Shown here one piece after another: positions 43,685 to 48,388 of a stretch of 48,388 nt of DNA. Position 1 is the first letter of the stretch, and the number at the start of each line of letters is the position of its first letter. Below the pieces are notes generated by a model. The model worked only from the letters and a program-made list of their open reading frames with translations. It made no database searches and was not told where the DNA came from. Source of the stretch: a bacterium (GTDB lineage: Bacteria; Bacillota; Clostridia; Lachnospirales; Lachnospiraceae); NCBI GenBank assembly GCA_030535455.1, contig JAUNJY010000016.1, positions 20,192 to 68,579 of the forward strand, in the 5' to 3' direction. A program made the translations under genes and the position numbers.

Positions 43685-43774
43685 ATGTGTCTCCTTATTA
43701 ATATTTCCGACGTTCTCTGCTAGGTGTATGTTTTTTAGTGGTTTTGCTTTCTTGTTTGATCTGGATTTGAAAGT

Positions 43775-43795
43775 GTACCCTATAAAATAGAGTAC
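43775..43795. repeat. Near-perfect palindrome in spacer
   Basis: GTAC-C-CTAT-AAA-ATAG-A-GTAC is a 21-base dyad with one mismatched pair, followed at once by the partial echo AGTCTATTCTAC. It lies in the spacer 43685-44030, which has no intact gene. It could be an operator or a remnant of an insertion-sequence end. Confidence 0.4.
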
Positions 43796-43816
43796 TAAAA
43801 AGAGTCTATTCTACAT

Positions 43817-43927
43817 TTAAAAGATAATTCCGATATCGACTAACTCATCGCCATACTTCTTGTCTGATAAGCAATCAAGCTTCTTTATTTCACCAGCTGC
43901 GAAGGCATTTCTTGCAGCCGTACAATC
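43817..43927 (-). pseudogene. Orphan C-terminal gene fragment
   Basis: The minus strand encodes 36 residues bounded by stops, AARNAFAAGEIKKLDC...KKYGDELVDIGIIF, with protein-like composition but no start codon or ribosome binding site. It is best explained as the tail of a lost gene. The family is not recognised. Confidence 0.4.
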
Positions 43928-44030
43928 TCATATACAAAAATAAATCTAATTACTTTTCGTTATGTATAGTGATAAACTGTTTATTAGCTGATTTTGTAAA
44001 GATACTTACCATCCACTTCCCCAATGATTA

Positions 44031-44582
44031 TTAATAGTTCATATAATCTGTATAAATACGCTTCGCTTCTTCTACGTTATATGCAGGTGCAATTACACAT
44101 AAATCTGATAACTTATTTTTGTTTTCTTCTCCTGATTGGAAGTACCTTATCATAAAAGTATTTATCTTATTGTCTTGTGAGCATAGTAAACCAATAGTCT
44201 TTGGATTATCTATAGAATCCTCTTTTACAATACCATAGCATCTACTATCCTTTTCATCGACTAACGGCGTTATAATCGTCCTTGTGTTTGTATTGTTTTC
44301 AGGCTTTCTTTTGTTATTTGTAAAATTCATGTTTATTTTACCGTTATACTTGTTTAATGACTTAGAAAATTTTGAATCATAGGTCAATTCTCCATCCAAC
44401 TCGACTTCAACCTGGTCCAAAACCTCCCAGGTATCTACGTTAACCAATACACCTTTCTGCACTGACTTCTTTTTAACCACCTTGTTACTGGACAACCAGG
44501 TTATAGTTGCTATTGCTGCAGTAGCTATAGCAATAATACCTATAATCACTAATGAAGTTATAATAGCTCTTTTTTTATTCAT
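44031..44582 (-). CDS. Hypothetical membrane-anchored or secreted protein
   Basis: A 183-residue protein with a basic N-terminus (MNKKR) and one long hydrophobic helix (about 7-30), followed by a soluble domain predicted to be outside. There is no lipobox and no clear signal-peptidase site, so an anchored form is likely. No known domain. GGGAGAG lies upstream of the ATG. It is the last gene of the accessory stretch, separated from the oxidoreductase operon by a terminator. Confidence 0.65.
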   Translation of the reverse strand: MNKKRAIITSLVIIGIIAIATAAIATITWLSSNKVVKKKSVQKGVLVNVDTWEVLDQVEVELDGELTYDSKFSKSLNKYNGKINMNFTNNKRKPENNTNTRTIITPLVDEKDSRCYGIVKEDSIDNPKTIGLLCSQDNKINTFMIRYFQSGEENKNKLSDLCVIAPAYNVEEAKRIYTDYMNY

Positions 44583-44723
44583 TTTCGTTCTCTCTCCCTT
44601 CTAAAACTAATTATATCACTATAATATATTGCTGTTCTCGCTTGCTAAGGAATCTTATATCCATGTCATCCTCAACATTAATATTTATATATGTACAAGC
44701 TAAAGTCCATAAATAAAATAGTC

Positions 44724-44743
44724 CTAGGATTATTCAATCCTAG
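44724..44743 (-). terminator. Probable terminator after the oxidoreductase gene
   Basis: CTAGGATT and AATCCTAG form a perfect 8-bp stem with a 4-base loop, followed on the minus strand by the U-rich GACTATTTTATTTA, about 60 bases past the stop. Confidence 0.65.
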
Positions 44744-44802
44744 AACCATTCTACTCTGTATACATCTGTTCAACATATGATGCTTCTCCATCTGCACTCT
44801 TC

Positions 44803-45960
44803 TTACACACTTTTACACTTCCCGTAATAGCATCTTACTGGCTCATTATATAGTCCAATCAAACAGTAGTTACACGAAAGACATCTTGCTGTCTGTGACT
44901 TCTGCTGCTTAAATTTATTAATCAATCCTGGCTCTATAATAAGCGGTCTGCTCATGGAAACAAAATCAATTCCATCTTCATAAATTGTTGTTTCTATGTC
45001 TGTGAGATCATGAATTCCACCTACTGCAATCACTGGAATACTCACTGCTTCCTTTATCTTTTTTGCTGAAGGAACATTATATTTTCTAGCAGTAGCTGTA
45101 TGCTTCATTAATCTTGGGACAAGTGGTTTTGCCAAAGCTTTTACTGGTTTGGGGAGAGTTTTGATACCTGGATAGTCATGCATAATCATTTCAACTGGAA
45201 CTTTTCCTTTTGCTGGACCCATCTGTCTAAAATCAATTCCGCAAGATACTTCTATTGCATTCACGCCGAATTGTTCTAGCATTTTTCCAATCCTAGCAGC
45301 TTCGTCTGCATGAACTCCATCTTTATATATCTCATCACCATTTACCTTAACCAAAATAGGATAATCCGGTAACTCTTTTCGAATCTTCTTCATGATCTCT
45401 TTTACAATTCGTACCCTATTTTCAGTGGTGCCACCCCATTTATCCTTTCGCTTATTGGTATGTGGAGAAAGCATCTCACTTAAAAAATATCCATGTGCAA
45501 GATGAAGTTCCACTCCATCAAAACCTGCATTCTTCGCCCGGATCGTCGCAAATGTAAAATCATCGATTACGCGCACGATTGTTTCTTCTGAAATCTTATT
45601 TACGTTGAACGCTTTTCCTGCAATTCCGTTGCGTCCACAATGGGCAATTTGGGCGATAATAGGTGTACTCATCTCATGTACTCTATTTACAACTTCTGAT
45701 AATTTTGTAATACGGTCATCCATTTCAATCATCACCATACCTGGCATGGTAGATTCTCCATCTTTTGATACCGACATATATCCAGTTATAATGCCACCAA
45801 CTCCACCTTTTGCAAGCTTCTCATAAAGCTTAATGAGTTTTTCTGTAGGGCTTCCCTTCTCATCAGCCATTCCCTCATCAGTAGCCGCACGTAGAATACG
45901 ATTGTTTAATTTTATTCCTGCCAATTCGCTTGGCTTAAATACGTCAATTTTATTTATCAT
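44803..45960 (-). CDS. Old yellow enzyme-family FMN oxidoreductase
   Basis: A 385-residue NADH:flavin oxidoreductase/NADH oxidase-type TIM barrel. Features are LNNRILRAAT at the N-terminus, AQIAHCGRNG, GVELHLAHGYFLSEMLSPHTNKRKD (FMN and substrate-binding His pair) and PVIAVGGI. The C-terminal CLSCNYC with a further Cys ten residues on resembles the 4Fe-4S motif of 2,4-dienoyl-CoA reductases, although the usual FAD/NADPH-binding domains are absent. It probably reduces activated C=C bonds. The ATG at 45960 follows GGAG and overlaps the TetR stop (ATGA). The substrate is unknown. Confidence 0.92.
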   Translation of the reverse strand: MINKIDVFKPSELAGIKLNNRILRAATDEGMADEKGSPTEKLIKLYEKLAKGGVGGIITGYMSVSKDGESTMPGMVMIEMDDRITKLSEVVNRVHEMSTPIIAQIAHCGRNGIAGKAFNVNKISEETIVRVIDDFTFATIRAKNAGFDGVELHLAHGYFLSEMLSPHTNKRKDKWGGTTENRVRIVKEIMKKIRKELPDYPILVKVNGDEIYKDGVHADEAARIGKMLEQFGVNAIEVSCGIDFRQMGPAKGKVPVEMIMHDYPGIKTLPKPVKALAKPLVPRLMKHTATARKYNVPSAKKIKEAVSIPVIAVGGIHDLTDIETTIYEDGIDFVSMSRPLIIEPGLINKFKQQKSQTARCLSCNYCLIGLYNEPVRCYYGKCKSV

Positions 45961-46529
45961 TTTATATTCTCCAATAGATATCTCAGACATATTTCAGCTT
46001 CTTCTTTCGAAGTAATCTTTCTTCTTAAGAAGCACCACTCAATAATAAGCTGAAGTGTATTACTGAAATGTTCAGCCAACAATTCATGTGGAATCGTATG
46101 CTCATTTGCAAATGGACAATCCATCATAATACGATTGATCTGTTGCTTTACAAAAAGGCTGCATGACATAACCAATGCTCCATCAAGTGAGTTGAACATC
46201 ATAATTTTTTGTAACCGCTCCTTATAGGAATCAAAATAATCATACACACGGTTAAAAATAATATAGACTCTTTCTTCTGGCACCATATCTGGGTAGTCAT
46301 CTACTTTTATATCCTGCATCATTGCAATCCAACAATAATTCAACAGATCATAACTATCATCAAAATAGTTATAAAAAGTAGCCCTTGGATAATTACAAGC
46401 TTCACAGATTTCACCTACTGTGACTTTTTCAAATTCCTTGGTTTCTAATATCGACATCAAAGATGATGAGAACGCCAATAATGTTCTTTCTGCAAAACGA
46501 TTTGTTTTATTATTTAAATCAAATTTCAT
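45957..46529 (-). CDS. TetR/AcrR-family regulator
   Basis: A 190-residue regulator with an N-terminal HTH: FEKVTVGEICEACNYPRATFYNYFDDSYDLL is the classic TetR recognition region. The C-terminal about 130 residues form a helical ligand-binding domain. AAAGGA precedes the ATG. It lies between the SDR gene (31-base gap) and the OYE gene (4-base overlap), so it probably represses this three-gene operon and responds to a substrate of the two enzymes. Confidence 0.92.
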   Translation of the reverse strand: MKFDLNNKTNRFAERTLLAFSSSLMSILETKEFEKVTVGEICEACNYPRATFYNYFDDSYDLLNYCWIAMMQDIKVDDYPDMVPEERVYIIFNRVYDYFDSYKERLQKIMMFNSLDGALVMSCSLFVKQQINRIMMDCPFANEHTIPHELLAEHFSNTLQLIIEWCFLRRKITSKEEAEICLRYLLENIK

Positions 46530-46560
46530 GGTTCTTCCTTTACATTTCTTTTGGGTAATG

Positions 46561-47331
46561 TTAATTCTTTGGTACAGAACTTTCCACGCTAGTGAATTTC
46601 ACCATAACTCGACTTGGAACTATTTTAGCAAGTAGTCGATATGTTTTATAGAAAGCACGAGGCGTATAAGCTGCCGCACCCTTTTCTGCCTTCTTCATGG
46701 CTTTTACTGTTTCCTTTTCAAGATTTAAAAATGGGAAAATAGAAAGTTTTCCTCCGACCGAGTTCTCTCTAAGCATTTCAGTATTCATGTTTCCAGGTGA
46801 TAACAGCATAATGTTTACACCACGCTTACGTTCTTCTTCATGAAGCGCTCTTGCAAAAAATCGAACATAAGCTTTACTTCCACTGTAAACTGCACGCCAT
46901 GGCAGTGGAGCAAAGGCACCTATGGAGCCTGTAATAATTTGATAGCTGCCTTTACTCATATATGGTAAACAGCTTCGGCTAATCATCGTCATCCCCATAA
47001 CGTTTACATCCATAAGAGAATAAATATCTTTCGTTTTCATCTCTCTAAAAAGTCCTGCACGGTCAAAGCCTGCATTGTTAATTAATACTTTAATGTTCGG
47101 CTGTAGCTCTCTTAAAATCATTTCAAGAGTATCTATACTTTGTTTATCTGATAGATCAAGTGGTAATATGCGAATCTTTTTATCGGAATATCCATCGGCA
47201 AGTTCCTTCAATTTATCTTCACGACGTGCAATAATCCATATTTCATCAAGTTCTTCATATCGTTCTGTCACTTTTTCAAAAAATACCTTACCTAACCCTG
47301 AGGATGCACCTGTTATTATCGCAATATTCAT
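46561..47331 (-). CDS. Short-chain dehydrogenase/reductase
   Basis: A 256-residue classical SDR: cofactor motif TGASSGLG (7-14), NNAGFDRAG near 87, catalytic Ser in ITGSIGA and the YxxxK pair in YSGSKAYVRFFA. Basic residues after the first strand (ARREDK) suggest NADP(H). The C-terminal extension after PGNMNTEM resembles acyl-carrier or steroid-type dehydrogenases but does not fix the substrate. AAGGAG lies 10 bases before the ATG. It is the first gene of the SDR-TetR-OYE operon, consistent with joint reduction of unsaturated carbonyl compounds. Confidence 0.93.
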   Translation of the reverse strand: MNIAIITGASSGLGKVFFEKVTERYEELDEIWIIARREDKLKELADGYSDKKIRILPLDLSDKQSIDTLEMILRELQPNIKVLINNAGFDRAGLFREMKTKDIYSLMDVNVMGMTMISRSCLPYMSKGSYQIITGSIGAFAPLPWRAVYSGSKAYVRFFARALHEEERKRGVNIMLLSPGNMNTEMLRENSVGGKLSIFPFLNLEKETVKAMKKAEKGAAAYTPRAFYKTYRLLAKIVPSRVMVKFTSVESSVPKN

Positions 47332-47534
47332 TTGCTATGTTCTCCTTTTATAAATGTTCATACTTTTGCATTTGTCTAAGCAAAGAATACTTGCTAGGAA
47401 GAACGTTTACAAGTAACAAATATTTCGTTTTGTCTGTACTTTTGCACTTTTTTAATTTTGCAAAAGTTAACACTGCTTCTAACAAGCTTTCTACTTACAA
47501 AAAAATTTTACGATACTATCTAGCATATAAATAA

Positions 47535-47572
47535 AAATGGGAGCCAAAGATTTTCCTCTTCGACTCCCATTT
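47535..47572 (-). terminator. Terminator of the phosphatidylserine synthase operon
   Basis: AAATGGGAGTC and GGCTCCCATTT pair with one mismatch and are followed on the minus strand by TTATT. It lies 25 bases past the stop codon. Confidence 0.8.
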
Positions 47573-47597
47573 CTAAACATCATTTCTTTATTTCTAT

Positions 47598-48095
47598 CTA
47601 AACTTTTTGTATCTTTATCTTAGATACCATAAGATATCCCAAAATAACCAAACATGCCAGTGGTATTGCTTTGAAGCTTATATTTACTAAAGATATTACG
47701 GCTAATACACATCCACATATGGTAATGGGTACTCCTGAAAATACTCCATCAAATACAGTAATATTGTATTTTGCAAGTCGATAGCATCCACATAGGATAT
47801 AAAACAGCATAGCTGCTACGCCTATTAGATTCGCATTCAATCCAAATTTAAAAAGCATAAGAATTGCTGGCGCAACTCCAAAAGAAACTAGGTCTGCAAG
47901 TGAATCCAGCTCTTTTCCTATTTCACTTGATACATTAAGTGCCCTCGCTATTCTTCCATCATATCGATCAACGATTGCTGCTGCAATAATAAATGCTGCA
48001 GCACCTATATAATTATTGTTTATAACTTCTAGTATCGATAATACGCCAAACCCCAAATTTAAAAACGTCAATATATTTGGTATATACTTTTTCAT
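47598..48095 (-). CDS. pssA: CDP-diacylglycerol-serine O-phosphatidyltransferase
   Basis: A 165-residue CDP-alcohol phosphatidyltransferase with about five membrane helices. The family motif is present: DGRIARALN...GKELDSLAD, the D-G-x2-A-R-x8-G-x3-D-x3-D pattern, followed by LVSFGVAPAIL, which favours PssA over glycerophosphate transferases. It makes phosphatidylserine from CDP-diacylglycerol and serine. The length is near that of Bacillus PssA (177). GGAG lies about 9 bases before the ATG. It follows the TVP38-like gene by 27 bases; no decarboxylase gene (psd) is seen within the window. Confidence 0.93.
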   Translation of the reverse strand: MKKYIPNILTFLNLGFGVLSILEVINNNYIGAAAFIIAAAIVDRYDGRIARALNVSSEIGKELDSLADLVSFGVAPAILMLFKFGLNANLIGVAAMLFYILCGCYRLAKYNITVFDGVFSGVPITICGCVLAVISLVNISFKAIPLACLVILGYLMVSKIKIQKV

Positions 48096-48122
48096 TACTA
48101 TTCTTCTCCATTTCTATTTCTG

Positions 48123-48388
48123 CTAATCCTCTTTAGTCAGTTTCTTAATAATCTTTTCTTTATAAACCATTCCTACTATAAATCCAATAACCGAAATTAC
48201 AGTTATAAGAATTGTAAGAAAATAGTTTCCTGCATTAATATTTGCTCCTATGCCAGCAGAAGCCATAATCCAAGGGAGTCGTCCCATCACTAAAATCGCA
48301 AAAAATCTCCCTGACCGCATTGCCGTCACCCCGGCTACATATATCATAAAATCCTTTGGCAGTCCTGGTACGATAAATATTATAAATA
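48123..48388 (-). CDS. TVP38/TMEM64 (VTT/DedA-like) membrane protein, partial
   Basis: Only the C-terminal about 87 residues are in the window; the frame is open to the right edge, so the gene begins beyond it. IVPGLPKDF followed by YVAGVTAM and GRLPWIMASAGIG are hallmarks of the VTT domain, whose members include lipid scramblases. Two membrane helices are visible. The internal ATG at 48347 is not the true start. Co-orientation with pssA, 27 bases away, suits a membrane-lipid role. Confidence 0.85.
   Translation of the reverse strand, partial: FIIFIVPGLPKDFMIYVAGVTAMRSGRFFAILVMGRLPWIMASAGIGANINAGNYFLTILITVISVIGFIVGMVYKEKIIKKLTKED

Noticed and set aside
43775-43795. An insertion-sequence end
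   Set aside because: The TGTACCCT-like word is suggestive, but no transposase, second inverted repeat or target duplication was found.
1-48388. CRISPR arrays, tRNA or rRNA genes, prophage structural genes
   Set aside because: No regularly spaced repeats, cloverleaf sequences or rRNA segments were recognised, and no capsid, tail or integrase proteins are encoded.

Overview
The window reads as a stretch of chromosome from an anaerobic, plant-polysaccharide-degrading member of the Lachnospiraceae (Clostridium cluster XIVa; the gene content and the Pro/Thr-linked cellulase recall the Clostridium phytofermentans group). The assignment rests on the low-GC Firmicutes style of genes, strong AGGAGG-type ribosome binding sites, a DUF3793 protein, a secreted GH5-CBM2 cellulase, YesM/YesN-type two-component genes and many AT-rich spacers. 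It is an inference from protein character, not a database match. No rRNA, tRNA or CRISPR array was seen. Almost every gene is on the minus strand; only a Crp-like and an XRE-like regulator are on plus.

Region 1 (1-13.5 kb) is housekeeping and signalling: hflX with a TPR lipoprotein; a diguanylate cyclase fused to a sugar-binding-like sensor domain; a Crp-family regulator; a cytoplasmic subtilase; an MgtC-type membrane protein; cysK with an Rrf2-type (CymR-like) repressor; a soluble PAS histidine kinase paired with a response regulator whose HD-GYP domain is degenerate; an XRE regulator; and a DUF3793 protein. Region 2 (13.8-22.1 kb) holds the secreted GH5 cellulase, then a tightly coupled operon of an ABC-2 exporter (ATPase and two permeases) followed by a MalT-like LuxR regulator. 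Three tandem palindromes lie upstream of that operon. A SEC-C protein follows.

Region 3 (23.3-40.3 kb) is the centrepiece: a 17-kb minus-strand run that looks like one sugar-utilisation locus. In transcription order it encodes a mannose-6-phosphate isomerase fused to a discoidin/CBM32-like domain; mannose-family PTS components EIIB, EIIC and EIID; an unknown membrane-anchored helical protein; a GH36 alpha-galactosidase; a GH43 beta-xylosidase-like enzyme; PTS EIIA; a GH88 unsaturated glucuronyl hydrolase; a membrane-tethered solute-binding protein; a YesM-type kinase; a YesN-type regulator; and, after a terminator, its own HPr (Gln at position 46 instead of the regulatory Ser) and Enzyme I. 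The glycosidases lack signal peptides. The simplest reading is that a binding-protein/kinase/regulator trio senses an acidic, mannose- or galactose-containing oligosaccharide outside the cell, the PTS imports it, and the glycosidases and isomerase process it inside. The substrate itself is inference.

Region 4 (40.3-44.6 kb) is AT-rich and accessory: orphan small membrane or secreted proteins, a HExxH protein, a pseudogene broken at an A8 run, and gene fragments. A 56-bp terminator-like unit at its left edge is nearly identical to one at 23.05 kb. Region 5 (44.8-48.4 kb) returns to ordinary genes: an SDR-TetR-old yellow enzyme operon, phosphatidylserine synthase, and the end of a TVP38/DedA-like membrane protein that runs off the window. 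Three spacers (about 0.2, 13.6 and 16.6 kb) carry related dispersed-repeat sequence next to terminators.
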